From JBMHDN01 sp049889355 (lineage in GTDB: Bacteria > Pseudomonadota > Alphaproteobacteria > Puniceispirillales > Puniceispirillaceae): DNA of 64,000 nt. Positions within the stretch are counted from its first letter, which is position 1. Every line of letters begins with the position of its first letter. A model generated the notes under the pieces. It did no database searches. It had not been told where the DNA came from and saw only the letters and a program-made list of their open reading frames with translations. Positions 8,614 through 17,298 of the stretch are shown here, one piece after another. The stretch covers positions 1-64,000 of the forward strand of contig JBMHDN010000029.1 in NCBI GenBank assembly GCA_049889355.1. Reading direction: 5' to 3'. Both the position numbers and the translations under genes were made by a program.

Positions 8614-9723
8614 ATGGCCGTGATGATGCAATCAGAGCTGAAAAAAGATGTGATATTGCCAGGTGATAGCCTGGAGGTGCTGAAATCATTGCCAGATGAA
8701 TCGGTTGATCTGGTCTTTGCTGATCCCCCTTATAATCTGCAATTATCGGGTGCGCTGACACGCCCTGATCATTCTGAAGTGAAAGCTGTAACCGAAGCCT
8801 GGGACAGCTATGATTCTTTTGCAGCCTATGATCGTGAAGCGATTGCATGGCTTGGCGAATGCCGCCGGATTTTAAAGCCAGATGGGGCGATTTGGGTCAT
8901 TGGCTCTTATCATAATATCTTCCGCCTTGGCCGTGTATTGCAAGATTTGGGCTATTGGATTTTGAATGATATTATTTGGCGTAAGACAAATCCGATGCCA
9001 AATTTCCGTGGCCGGCGTTTTACCAATGCACATGAGACGCTGATTTGGGCTGCGAAATCAGAGAAATCAAAATACCGCTTTAATTATGAGGCGATGAAAG
9101 CCCTGAATGAAGGGCTACAGATGCGCTCTGACTGGACCTTGCCAATTTGTACTGGTGCAGAACGCCTAAAAGGGGCTGACGGCAAGCGGGCACATCCCAC
9201 TCAAAAGCCAGAGAATTTGCTGGCCAGAGTGATTTTATCGTCTTCAGTGCGCGGTGATGTGATTTTAGATCCGTTTTTTGGCAGCGGTACGACCGGTGCC
9301 GTCGCCAAGAAATTAGGCCGTCATTATATCGGCATTGAGCGCGATAGAGATTACATCAAACTGGCCACAAACCGGCTGGCAGCGGTTGAGCCGCTGAGTG
9401 ATGAGCGTCTGGCCGAAACGCCAGAGAAACGCGCCCAGCCACGGATTCCCTTTGGGGCCTTGCTTGAGCGTGGCTGGCTTCACCCTGGCGACAGGCTGGT
9501 GGATAAAAGCCGGCGCTTTACCGCGATTGTGCGGGCGGATGGCTCGCTGGTCTCAGAAGATAAAAAGGCTGGTTCTATCCATTCTCTTGGTGCTGAGCTG
9601 CAAGGGGCGGCCTCCTGCAATGGCTGGACCTTCTGGCATCTTGATGGGCCTGTTCAACAGCTCAAACCTATTGATGAGATGCGCACACAATTACGTGCAG
9701 AAATGGCAGCGGACGGCGTTTAA
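8614..9723 (+). CDS. ccrM: Cell-cycle regulated GANTC adenine-N6 methyltransferase CcrM
   Basis: Orphan methyltransferase that methylates adenine in GANTC and links replication to cell-cycle transcription in Alphaproteobacteria. The 369-residue product has beta-class order: catalytic DPPY (residues 37-40) precedes the AdoMet motif DPFFGSGTTG (residues 219-228). NPMPNFRGRRFTNAHE, WTLPICTGAERLKG and HPTQKPE are CcrM/HinfI-type signatures. The C-terminal module of about 90 residues (IPFGALLERGWLHPGD, then the SIHSLGA and CNGWTFWH stretches) is the CcrM DNA-recognition extension. No restriction gene is adjacent, as expected. An in-frame TAA lies at 8599, so the start must follow it; ATGs at 8614, 8623 and 8626 are all possible. 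Confidence 0.95.
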   Translation: MAVMMQSELKKDVILPGDSLEVLKSLPDESVDLVFADPPYNLQLSGALTRPDHSEVKAVTEAWDSYDSFAAYDREAIAWLGECRRILKPDGAIWVIGSYHNIFRLGRVLQDLGYWILNDIIWRKTNPMPNFRGRRFTNAHETLIWAAKSEKSKYRFNYEAMKALNEGLQMRSDWTLPICTGAERLKGADGKRAHPTQKPENLLARVILSSSVRGDVILDPFFGSGTTGAVAKKLGRHYIGIERDRDYIKLATNRLAAVEPLSDERLAETPEKRAQPRIPFGALLERGWLHPGDRLVDKSRRFTAIVRADGSLVSEDKKAGSIHSLGAELQGAASCNGWTFWHLDGPVQQLKPIDEMRTQLRAEMAADGV

Positions 9724-9738
9724 GTGCCTTATCTCGGC

Positions 9739-10260
9739 CTAAAACTCATATTGCTGGAGCACGGCGATTTCACAGTCAATTTTGTCTCGGCCTTTTAAGC
9801 CGGTCAGTTCAACCAGACAGACCGCGCCAGCCACAATGCCGCCTGCCTGTTCCACCAATTTAGCAGAGGCGGCAAGCGTCCCCCCTGTTGCCAGCAAATC
9901 ATCGCAGAGCACCACGCGCTTGCCGTTAAGGGCACGTGCCTTTTGGATAGATAAAGTCGCCTCGCCATATTCAAGAGCATAGGATTCTTCAAAAACAGCC
10001 CCTGGCAGCTTGCCAGATTTGCGTACCATCACGGTGCCAATCGCCAAATTCAATGCCAGCGGCATCGCAAATAAAAAGCCGCGCGCATCAATGCCAGCGG
10101 TGATATCTGGCTGCATCGGGCGCACTTTTTCAGTCAGCGCATGGATAGTCTGAGACAGCGCAGCCGGATTTTCGAGCGCCGGGCTGATATCATAAAAGGT
10201 GATATCAGGTTTCGGAAAACCAGGGATTTTAGCGATATGATCATCCAGTGAAAAAGACAT
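9739..10260 (-). CDS. apt: Adenine phosphoribosyltransferase
   Basis: Purine-salvage enzyme that converts adenine and PRPP to AMP and pyrophosphate in the cytosol. The 173-residue product carries the PRPP-binding motif VVLCDDLLATGGT (residues 116-128), the adenine-side GIDARGFLFA and the flexible-loop region RKSGKLPG. I place the start at 10260 (MSFSLDDHIA), where AAGGAGACC sits upstream; the frame is open 18 codons further but without a ribosome site. It converges on ccrM with 15 bp between the stops and lies downstream of glcB on the same strand. Confidence 0.95.
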   Translation of the reverse strand: MSFSLDDHIAKIPGFPKPDITFYDISPALENPAALSQTIHALTEKVRPMQPDITAGIDARGFLFAMPLALNLAIGTVMVRKSGKLPGAVFEESYALEYGEATLSIQKARALNGKRVVLCDDLLATGGTLAASAKLVEQAGGIVAGAVCLVELTGLKGRDKIDCEIAVLQQYEF

Positions 10261-10341
10261 GATAAGGTCTCCTTGATGCAAGTCAGGCACACTCACTCTA
10301 CGCCTAGGATACAATATCAGCTATCTTTTTCACCGGTATAG

Positions 10342-10385
10342 TTATCAGAACTAAATATTTTGCTGCTGATAAGCGCTGTTATCAG
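10342..10385 (-). promoter_or_regulatory. Three alternating TTATCAG/CTGATAA elements between glcB and apt
   Basis: On the plus strand, TTATCAG (10342-10348), CTGATAA (10366-10372) and TTATCAG (10379-10385) alternate. The last overlaps the glcB stop codon. In the minus-strand RNA the middle copy can pair with either neighbour (loops of 6 or 17 bases), giving two mutually exclusive hairpins, or the DNA could bind a regulator. No U-tract follows either stem. The rest of the 121-bp gap should hold the apt promoter. Confidence 0.45.
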
Positions 10386-12535
10386 GCTGATTTCTTTTCC
10401 AGACGGCGCTGATGCAGCACAGGCTCGGTATAGCCAGATGGCTGAACTCGCCCCTCAAACACCAAATCACACGCTGCCTTAAAGGCAATGGAGTTATCAA
10501 AATCAGGCGCCATCGGCTGATAGGATGGGTCATTTTCATTCTGACCATCCACAATCGCAGCCATTTTGCGCATCACCGCCATCACTTGCTCATCGCTGCA
10601 GATGCCATGATGCAACCAGTTGGCAATATGCTGAGATGAAATGCGTAAAGTCGCTCTGTCTTCCATCAGTCCCACATCATGGATGTCCGGCACTTTTGAA
10701 CAGCCGACACCCTGATCAATCCAGCGCACCACATAGCCTAAAATACCTTGCGCGTTATTTTCCAACTCAGAGGTGATATCGGCTTCTGACCAGTTTGGAC
10801 GGCTGGCTACTGGAATGGTTAGAATATCATCTAATTTGGCGCGTCTATTGCCTTGTAATTCAGCCTGACGGCCAAACACATGATAGCTCAGATAATGGAG
10901 CGCATGTAAGGTGGCAGCGGTTGGCGAGGGTACCCAAGCACAATTTGCGCCAGCCTTTGGGTGGCCTATTTTCTGATCCAGCATATCTGCCATACGATCT
11001 GGCATCGCCCACATGCCTTTGCCGATTTGCGCCTTGCCTGAGAAACCGCACGCCAGCCCAATATCAACATTCCAGTCTTCATAAGCCCCAATCCAGGCTG
11101 CCTGTTTCATATCGGCTTTGCGAATCATCGCCCCTGCTTCCATAGAGGTGTGAATTTCATCGCCTGTGCGATCCAAAAAGCCGGTATTGATGAAGACCAC
11201 CCGATCGCTCGCGGCGCGAATGGCTTCTTTCAGATTGACAGTGGTCCGGCGTTCTTCATCCATAATGCCGATTTTGATGGTCAGCGGGGCCAGACCCAAA
11301 AGGGCTTCGACTTTTTCAAAAATCCGCACCGCAAAGCCGACTTCCTCTGGCCCGTGCATTTTTGGCTTCACAATATAAACAGAGCCAGTTTGTGAATTAT
11401 TCTTTGCCTTGAAATCATGCAATGCGGCCAGCACTGTCATGAATCCATCCATAATGCCTTCAGGCACTTCTGATTTATCGGCTAGCAAGATGGCCGGGTT
11501 GGTCATCAGATGACCGACATTACGCACCAGCATCATAGACTGGCCTTTTAAACTCATGGCCTGACCATTTGCGCCCAGATAGCTGCGGTTTGGATTGAGC
11601 GAGCGGGTAAAACGCTTGCCGCCTTTTTCCATCTCAATCGAGAGATCGCCTTTCATCAGACCCAGCCAGTTGCGATAGGCCAGCACCTTGTCATCTGCAT
11701 CCACCGCTGCGATTGAATCCTCGCAATCCATGATCACAGAGATAGCTGATTCAACCACCACATCTTTGATATGGGCTGGATCGTTGCTTCCAATCGGTGA
11801 GGCGGCGTCGATTTGAACATCCAGATGCAGCTTGTTTTTTTCAAGCAGAATGCTGGTTGGTGCATCAGCCGGCCCATTAAAACCTTTAAATTGATTTGGG
11901 TTTTCAAGGCTTGTTTCGCCAGATGAAGCAGAAATCACAAGCTGGCCATCAGCTACCGCAAAGCCTGTTACATCATGCCAGCTAGCGGTTCTAAGTGGGA
12001 CAATGTCATTGAGTTTATCACGCACAAAACCAATAACCTTTTGGCCACGCACTGGATTATAGCCTGCGGTGATTTCAGCGCCATCATCACTTGAAATCGC
12101 ATCTGTGCCATAAAGCGCATCATAAAGGCTGCCCCAACGTGCATTGGCGGCATTGAGTGCATAGCGCGCATTCATTACAGGCACGACAAGTTGTGCCCCG
12201 GCGATGGTGGCAATTTCATCATCAACATTTGTGGTGTTGATGCTGAAATCTGGACCTTCATCAACCAAATAGCCGATCTCTTTTAAGAAAGCCTGATAGG
12301 CTGCTGCATCAAAGCCGCTGTCGCGATTTGATTTGTGCCAGCTGTCAATCTGCGCTTGCAGGGCCTCTCTTTTTGCCAATAAGGCACGATTTTGCGGCGC
12401 CAATTCATTAACCGCTGCTTCAAAACCTGACCAGAAGGTGTCCGCGGTGATATCCAGCCCGTGCAATAATTCATCCTGCACAAAATTGGCCAGTGATTGG
12501 TAAACGGACAGACCGCCAATAGCTACATATCCCAT
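10382..12535 (-). CDS. glcB: Malate synthase G
   Basis: Condenses glyoxylate with acetyl-CoA to malate in the glyoxylate/glycolate pathway. The 717-residue length and motifs identify the large monomeric G isoform: VVVESAISVIMDCEDSIAAV, YIVKPKMHGPEEV, GIMDEERRTTVNL (with the family's catalytic arginine), FINTGFLDRTGDEIHTSME and, near the C-terminus, GCSKVPDIHDVGLMEDRATL, where the catalytic aspartate lies. The start is fixed by a strong AAGGAGGAAGTT just upstream. No isocitrate lyase or glycolate oxidase gene is in the window, so the source of glyoxylate cannot be judged. A 15-bp palindrome lies about 90 bp upstream. Confidence 0.97.
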   Translation of the reverse strand: MGYVAIGGLSVYQSLANFVQDELLHGLDITADTFWSGFEAAVNELAPQNRALLAKREALQAQIDSWHKSNRDSGFDAAAYQAFLKEIGYLVDEGPDFSINTTNVDDEIATIAGAQLVVPVMNARYALNAANARWGSLYDALYGTDAISSDDGAEITAGYNPVRGQKVIGFVRDKLNDIVPLRTASWHDVTGFAVADGQLVISASSGETSLENPNQFKGFNGPADAPTSILLEKNKLHLDVQIDAASPIGSNDPAHIKDVVVESAISVIMDCEDSIAAVDADDKVLAYRNWLGLMKGDLSIEMEKGGKRFTRSLNPNRSYLGANGQAMSLKGQSMMLVRNVGHLMTNPAILLADKSEVPEGIMDGFMTVLAALHDFKAKNNSQTGSVYIVKPKMHGPEEVGFAVRIFEKVEALLGLAPLTIKIGIMDEERRTTVNLKEAIRAASDRVVFINTGFLDRTGDEIHTSMEAGAMIRKADMKQAAWIGAYEDWNVDIGLACGFSGKAQIGKGMWAMPDRMADMLDQKIGHPKAGANCAWVPSPTAATLHALHYLSYHVFGRQAELQGNRRAKLDDILTIPVASRPNWSEADITSELENNAQGILGYVVRWIDQGVGCSKVPDIHDVGLMEDRATLRISSQHIANWLHHGICSDEQVMAVMRKMAAIVDGQNENDPSYQPMAPDFDNSIAFKAACDLVFEGRVQPSGYTEPVLHQRRLEKKSA

Positions 12536-12625
12536 AACTTCCTCCTTTTTTATTTCTCGAATCGCCGCATCACGGCCTCTTTCTATGACATATAGATATT
12601 AGGCACAGATTACGCAGGTGAAATG

Positions 12626-12640
12626 TTCCACATTGTGGAA
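12626..12640. promoter_or_regulatory. Perfect palindrome TTCCACATTGTGGAA upstream of glcB
   Basis: A 7-1-7 palindrome lies 91 bp upstream of the glcB start codon, in a 206-bp gap that otherwise shows no gene. Its form (TTCC(A/G)CA-N-TGNGGAA) resembles operators of IclR-family regulators, which often control glyoxylate or aromatic-acid genes. This is a resemblance only; no such regulator is encoded in the window. Confidence 0.5.
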
Positions 12641-12741
12641 TACCGTGTCATTATATGGAAAGCAACTGGCCGAATTGCCGCGATCTGCGTGATGAGCTGC
12701 CCTTCTTCCAGTCAAAAAGGGGACTGTTGGATGTAAACAGC

Positions 12742-14154
12742 TTAATAGGACCAGTCTAAGCCTTCTTCTTTCAGCGCGTTTTGCGCCATTTTCAGGTGTT
12801 TTTCCAATAAATCTGCTGTTTTACCTTCTGCACGCGTGACCAATTTGGCCTCGGTATTTGAAGGGCGCAACAACCACCATCCATCCGCATTACCCAGCCG
12901 CACACCATCAATATCGGTGAGTGCATAGCCATCTGGCAGATTGGCTTTTAACTTGGCAGAGAGGCGGTCAATCAGGGCAAATTTTTCTTCATCCGGACAG
13001 GCAATGCCAATCTCAGGAGAAGCATGAAGATCGGGCAGGCTATCGAGAAAATCTGCCATTGAAAGCTGTTTTTGATTGAGCAGAGAGACTAGGCGCATGG
13101 CGACATAGAGCGCATCATCAAACCCGTAATAGCGATCTTTAATGAAAATATGGCCTGACATTTCGCCTGCAATCGGCGCGCCAATCTCGCGCATTTTCTC
13201 TTTCATATGGCTGTGACCTGTCTTCCAGAGCATGGGCTTACCCCCTGCCTGGCGGACCAATTCAAGCGCCAATTCACTGGATTTCACATCAAAAAGAATA
13301 GGCGCGCCGGGATGGCGTTCCAGCACATCACGGGCCAGAAGGGCGGTGAGCAAATCGCCAGCCACTTGTCTGCCTCTTTGATCAATCACCCCAATGCGAT
13401 CGCCATCCCCGTCAAAGCCAATACCCAAATCAGCACCCATCTCATTGACCTTGTCACGCAGAATATCGAGTGTTTCAGGATCAACCGGATTGGGGTGGTG
13501 ATTGGGGAAAGTCCCGTCAATTTCTGTGAATAGGCAATGCTGAGCTGGCTTTTCACTTGCTGATTTGTCTATTTTTTCCAGCATGGAGATCAATGCTGGT
13601 CCGGCTGCGCCATTGCCTGTATCCCAGACCGCAGATAGATTGCCAAAATCGGCCTGATCAGCCAGTTTTTCGGTATAAAGATCTATAATATCCTGGGTTT
13701 CATAGCGCCCGCCAGCACGCCCCTTTAAGGTTAAGGCATCTGTCCCAAGCTGCTGAATATCGGCGCCGTAAAAAGGACGGTGCGCCCGCACCATTTTAAA
13801 ACCATTATGGGTAGGCGGATTATGCGAGCCAGTGACCTGTATCGCCCCTGCACAAGACAGCGCCACATCTGCAAAATAGAGCATAGGTGTCGGACCCACA
13901 CCGATATCAAGCACATGACAGCCTGCATCGACCAGCCCTTCAGATAAGGCGGTTGCTAAGTCAGGAGAACTCAGCCGGCCATCCCGGCCAATCGCAATCC
14001 GTGCGCCAGCTTCAAATAACAGCCCAAAGGCATGGCCGATTGCTCTGGCATCTTCAACATGCAGGGTCTCGCCAACAATGCCTCTGATATCATAGGCCCG
14101 TAAAATGGTCGGATGAAAAATATGTGACTGATAGATATGTGACGGATCTGGCAT
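12742..14154 (-). CDS. Phosphomannomutase/phosphoglucomutase
   Basis: Alpha-D-phosphohexomutase that interconverts hexose 6- and 1-phosphates to feed nucleotide-sugar synthesis. The 470-residue protein has the four-domain family signatures: LRAYDIRGIVGETL at the N-terminus, the phosphoserine loop VTGSHNPPTHNG (Ser110), the Mg2+ loop FDGDGDRIG, the sugar-recognition GEMSGHIF and the C-terminal phosphate loop RPSNTEAK. Sequence style and length favour the AlgC/ManB mannose/glucose type over GlmM. It starts 19 bp after the galU stop, so the two are probably cotranscribed and could jointly take glucose 6-phosphate to UDP-glucose. Confidence 0.9.
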   Translation of the reverse strand: MPDPSHIYQSHIFHPTILRAYDIRGIVGETLHVEDARAIGHAFGLLFEAGARIAIGRDGRLSSPDLATALSEGLVDAGCHVLDIGVGPTPMLYFADVALSCAGAIQVTGSHNPPTHNGFKMVRAHRPFYGADIQQLGTDALTLKGRAGGRYETQDIIDLYTEKLADQADFGNLSAVWDTGNGAAGPALISMLEKIDKSASEKPAQHCLFTEIDGTFPNHHPNPVDPETLDILRDKVNEMGADLGIGFDGDGDRIGVIDQRGRQVAGDLLTALLARDVLERHPGAPILFDVKSSELALELVRQAGGKPMLWKTGHSHMKEKMREIGAPIAGEMSGHIFIKDRYYGFDDALYVAMRLVSLLNQKQLSMADFLDSLPDLHASPEIGIACPDEEKFALIDRLSAKLKANLPDGYALTDIDGVRLGNADGWWLLRPSNTEAKLVTRAEGKTADLLEKHLKMAQNALKEEGLDWSY

Positions 14155-14173
14155 GGGTCCAGAAGCCCTTTAT

Positions 14174-15040
14174 TCAGGATGTTGTTTTTGGCGGCAGGGA
14201 TTGCAACCAGTCTGAGAGCTTCTCTGCCATATCCTCTCTGTCCAGCGCAAAGGCGATATTGGCCTGCAGGAATCCGAGTTTGGAGCCGCAATCAAAACGC
14301 TGGCCTTCAAACCGATAACCGGTGAAAGGAGCATGACCAATGCGCTGTGCCAGCGCATCGGTGAGCTGAATTTCATCGCCTGCACCGCGTGCTTGTGAAC
14401 CAAGTATGTTAAAAACCTCTGGCTCTATGATATAGCGCCCAACGACCGCCAGCCTAGAGGGTGCTTTATCTGCATCTGGCTTTTCTACCAGCCCTTTGAC
14501 CTCTACCTCGCGCCCGCTATCGCTGCCTGGCTCAATAATGCCATAAGAGGAAGTATCTTCATGTGGCACTTCCATCAGGGCCACCATATTCCCGCCCTTA
14601 TAAGCCTGCATCATTTCGGCCAATGCTGGTTTGCCATGGATCAAATCATCTGCCAGCAACACAGCCACCGGGGCATCGCCAATTAAATGGCGCGCACACC
14701 AGACAGCATGCCCGAGACCGGCAGGTTCCTGCTGGCGGACATAAGACACAGAACCTGGTTCTTGCATCATATCACGCACCACATCCAAGGCTTCTATTTT
14801 GCCTTTGGCTGTTAAAACAGATTCCAATTCTGTGGAATGGTCGAAATGATCTTCAATCGCGGTCTTGTTGCGGCCGGTGACGAAAATAAACTCGCTGATG
14901 CCAGCGGCGGCTGCCTCTTCAACGGCATATTGGATGAGCGGTTTATCAACAACAGGCAGCATTTCTTTTGGCAGTGCCTTAGTAGCAGGCAAAAAGCGGG
15001 TCCCGAGACCACCTACTGGAAAAATCGCTTTTTTAATCAT
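14174..15040 (-). CDS. galU: UTP-glucose-1-phosphate uridylyltransferase
   Basis: Makes UDP-glucose from glucose 1-phosphate and UTP. The 288-residue product begins with the nucleotidyltransferase signature FPVGGLGTRFLPATKALPKE (about residues 7-26), continues with VDKPLIQYAVEEA, the FVTGRNKTAIEDHFD stretch and LADDLIHG, and ends with the family's short helical tail. GAGGGAC precedes the ATG. It is the first gene of a pair with the phosphomannomutase gene and diverges from gmhA across 126 bp. UDP-glucose is the substrate of Ugd, encoded just beyond gmhA. Confidence 0.96.
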   Translation of the reverse strand: MIKKAIFPVGGLGTRFLPATKALPKEMLPVVDKPLIQYAVEEAAAAGISEFIFVTGRNKTAIEDHFDHSTELESVLTAKGKIEALDVVRDMMQEPGSVSYVRQQEPAGLGHAVWCARHLIGDAPVAVLLADDLIHGKPALAEMMQAYKGGNMVALMEVPHEDTSSYGIIEPGSDSGREVEVKGLVEKPDADKAPSRLAVVGRYIIEPEVFNILGSQARGAGDEIQLTDALAQRIGHAPFTGYRFEGQRFDCGSKLGFLQANIAFALDREDMAEKLSDWLQSLPPKTTS

Positions 15041-15095
15041 CAGTCCCTCATCTACAACCCACAGGCGGTGCGACGTCTTTTCTTGTGCTTAATAC

Positions 15096-15124
15096 TTGCA
15101 CAGCGCCGTGTAAAGCGCGATAAA
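15096..15124 (+). promoter_or_regulatory. Candidate sigma70-type promoter for gmhA-ugd
   Basis: TTGCAC (15096-15101), a 17-bp spacer and GATAAA (15119-15124) lie in the divergent galU/gmhA gap, 43 bp before the gmhA ATG. The spacing is right and the -35 is good, but the -10 is weak, so this is only a candidate. Confidence 0.33.
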
Positions 15125-15166
15125 TCAACTCAACCAGCGTGAAAATCTGGCGGAGCGCAAGACATC

Positions 15167-15739
15167 ATGATTGCAGATTTATTATACCGTTCAGCAGAGG
15201 TCAAAGCCAAGACAGCAGAAATCTGTGCTGAACCTGCTGAACAGGCTGCGCAAATGATTGCCGCGTCCATGTCTAAAGAGGGCAAATTAATGCTCTGTGG
15301 CAATGGCGGTTCAGCTGGTGATGCCCAGCATCTGGCTGCAGAATTTGTGGCAACCTTGGATCACACCCGCCCGAGACGCGGATTACCAGCTATTGCGCTG
15401 ACCACCGATACATCCTTGCTGACTGCTTTCAGCAATGATTTTGGTTTTGAGGGTGTGTTCAGCCGCCAGGTTGAAACACTTGGCCAGGCTGGTGATGTAT
15501 TGATTGCTATCTCAACCAGTGGCAATTCAGGCAATGTTTGTGCTGCGGCACAGGCCGCAAAACAGATGGATATCACGGTTATCGGTCTGACCGGCGGTTC
15601 AGGCGGCAAGCTCAGCGATCTATCTGATATTCTGATAAATGTGCCCTCAGAGGTCACTATGCATATCCAAGAAGCCCATATCGCATTAGGTCATGCGATA
15701 ACTGCGCGGGTGGAAGAATTGCTGGATGTGGCAGGCTAA
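15167..15739 (+). CDS. gmhA: Phosphoheptose isomerase (SIS domain)
   Basis: Converts sedoheptulose 7-phosphate to D-glycero-D-manno-heptose 7-phosphate, the first step to ADP-heptose for LPS core. The 190-residue SIS-fold protein has the nucleotide/sugar-phosphate loop LCGNGGSAGDAQHLAAEF and the serine-rich ISTSGNSGNV. The four zinc-site positions of GmhA are present: His55, Glu59, Gln168 and His176, spaced much as in the E. coli enzyme. Those residues argue against the related DnaA-binding protein DiaA. A GmhB-type phosphatase is encoded at 24023-24565, which supports a heptose role. Ugd follows 48 bp later. Confidence 0.9.
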   Translation: MIADLLYRSAEVKAKTAEICAEPAEQAAQMIAASMSKEGKLMLCGNGGSAGDAQHLAAEFVATLDHTRPRRGLPAIALTTDTSLLTAFSNDFGFEGVFSRQVETLGQAGDVLIAISTSGNSGNVCAAAQAAKQMDITVIGLTGGSGGKLSDLSDILINVPSEVTMHIQEAHIALGHAITARVEELLDVAG

Positions 15740-15787
15740 GGCCAGCCGGATTTGAATCGATAAGAAAACCATCAAAATGAAGAGTGT

Positions 15788-17098
15788 ATGATGAAAATTG
15801 TGATGATCGGTACAGGCTATGTTGGGCTCGTCTCTGGTGCTTGTTTTTCTGAATTCGGCTTTTCTGTCACTTGTGTTGACAAAGATGAGAATAAAATAGC
15901 GCTGTTGGACTCAGGCGGCATTCCGATTTATGAGCCTGGCCTTGAGGATGTGGTTGCCCGCAACCGTGCTGCTGGGCGGCTGAATTTCACCACAGATTTA
16001 GCAGAGGCCGTCGCATCAGCTGATGCTGTCTTCATTGCAGTGGGCACCCCAACACGGCGCGGTGATGGCCATGCCGATCTCAGCTTTGTGCATGCAGCGG
16101 CGGCTGAAATTGCTGAAAATCTCTCTGGCTATACAGTGGTTGTAACCAAATCAACGGTGCCAGTTGGCACTGGCCGCCAAGTTGAAAAAATCATCAAAGA
16201 AACCAATCCTGCAGCTGATTTTGATGTGGCCTCTAATCCGGAATTTTTGCGTGAAGGCTCTGCTATTTCTGATTTCATGCGCCCAGACCGTGTGGTGGTC
16301 GGGACTCAATCAATGCGCGCTCAAGAGGTGATGCGTGCGCTCTACCGTCCGCTCTATTTGATTGAAACACCGATACAATTTACTGGTCTGGAGACCGCAG
16401 AATTGATCAAATATGCGGCCAATGCCTTTCTGGCGGTGAAAATCTCTTATATCAACCAGATTGCTGATCTCTGTGAAAAAGTGGGCGCTGATGTGCATGC
16501 GGTTGCCAAAGGTATGGGGCTTGATAAGCGCATAGGCGCAAAATTCCTGCATCCCGGGCCTGGCTATGGCGGCTCTTGCTTTCCAAAAGATACGCTGGCT
16601 TTGGTGAAAACAGCTGAGTTGTTTGAGGCCCAGATGCCGATTGTCGAAGGCGTTGTCTCTTATAATGCTGATCGCAAGAAACATATGGCAGAGCGCGTGA
16701 TTGCAGCTGCAGGCGGTGATGTAAAAGGCAAGAAAATTGCCCTGCTTGGTCTTGCTTTTAAGCCTGAGACAGATGATATGCGTGACAGCCCTGCTTTGGA
16801 TATCGCGCCGATTTTAATCGCCGCAGGTGCAGAGCTGATAGGCTATGATCCGGCCGCCATGCATGAAGCCAAGCCATTAATGCCAGCTGCGATGGGTTAT
16901 GCGCAAAATGCAAACGATTGTCTGGATAATGCAGATATCGCAGTGGTGGTCACAGAGTGGAATGAATTTCGGGCGCTGACCCCTGCTCAGTTTCTCGACC
17001 GTATGAAAGGCCGGATATTGGTTGATTTGCGCAATGTCTATGATCCAGAGGCCATGCGCGCAGCAGGTCTCACATACAGCTCTATCGGCCGTGCATAA
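15788..17098 (+). CDS. ugd: UDP-glucose 6-dehydrogenase
   Basis: NAD-dependent four-electron oxidation of UDP-glucose to UDP-glucuronate. The 436-residue product has the Rossmann motif MIGTGYVGLVSGACFSEFG at the N-terminus, AVGTPTRRGDGHADLSF, the VVTKSTVPVGTGR stretch and the catalytic Cys264 in PGYGGSCFPKDTLAL. A second Rossmann-like half follows with LGLAFKPETDDMRDSPA. Two successive ATGs (15788, 15791) could serve as start. Its substrate is made by the divergent galU. A strong bidirectional terminator follows at 17130-17160. The related UDP-GlcNAc dehydrogenases (WbpA/WecC) are a less likely reading. Confidence 0.94.
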   Translation: MMKIVMIGTGYVGLVSGACFSEFGFSVTCVDKDENKIALLDSGGIPIYEPGLEDVVARNRAAGRLNFTTDLAEAVASADAVFIAVGTPTRRGDGHADLSFVHAAAAEIAENLSGYTVVVTKSTVPVGTGRQVEKIIKETNPAADFDVASNPEFLREGSAISDFMRPDRVVVGTQSMRAQEVMRALYRPLYLIETPIQFTGLETAELIKYAANAFLAVKISYINQIADLCEKVGADVHAVAKGMGLDKRIGAKFLHPGPGYGGSCFPKDTLALVKTAELFEAQMPIVEGVVSYNADRKKHMAERVIAAAGGDVKGKKIALLGLAFKPETDDMRDSPALDIAPILIAAGAELIGYDPAAMHEAKPLMPAAMGYAQNANDCLDNADIAVVVTEWNEFRALTPAQFLDRMKGRILVDLRNVYDPEAMRAAGLTYSSIGRA

Positions 17099-17129
17099 AA
17101 CAAGATTTAAACGGATCTGATAAAAAAAG

Positions 17130-17160
17130 AGCAGCCTTCAAAAAAGGCTGCTTTCTTTTT
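17130..17160. terminator. Bidirectional intrinsic terminator between ugd and tRNA-Gly
   Basis: AGCAGCCTT (17130-17138) pairs with AAGGCTGCT (17144-17152) around a 5-base loop. A T-rich tail follows on the plus strand, and seven A residues precede the stem, giving a U-tract on the minus strand. It would end ugd transcription from the left and the tRNA transcript from the right. Confidence 0.85.
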
Positions 17161-17191
17161 GGCCAAGCCTTCCGATCTTTTCAAGAAAAGA

Positions 17192-17266
17192 TGGAGCGGG
17201 TGATGGGATTCGAACCCACGACCCCAACCTTGGCAAGGTTGTGCTCTACCCCTGAGCTACACCCGC
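17192..17266 (-). tRNA. tRNA-Gly (anticodon GCC)
   Basis: The minus strand folds into a full cloverleaf of 75 nt. The acceptor GCGGGTG pairs with CACCCGC. The D-arm is GCTC/GAGC, the anticodon stem CAACC/GGTTG holds the loop TTGCCAA with anticodon GCC, and the T-arm carries GGTTCGAATCC. CCA is encoded at the 3' end (17192-17194). It reads GGC and GGT glycine codons. Terminator-like hairpins lie on both sides, so it is probably a separate transcription unit. Confidence 0.97.
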
Positions 17267-17298
17267 TTGGCAGGGCCTCGTTATATCCAGCCTTCAAG

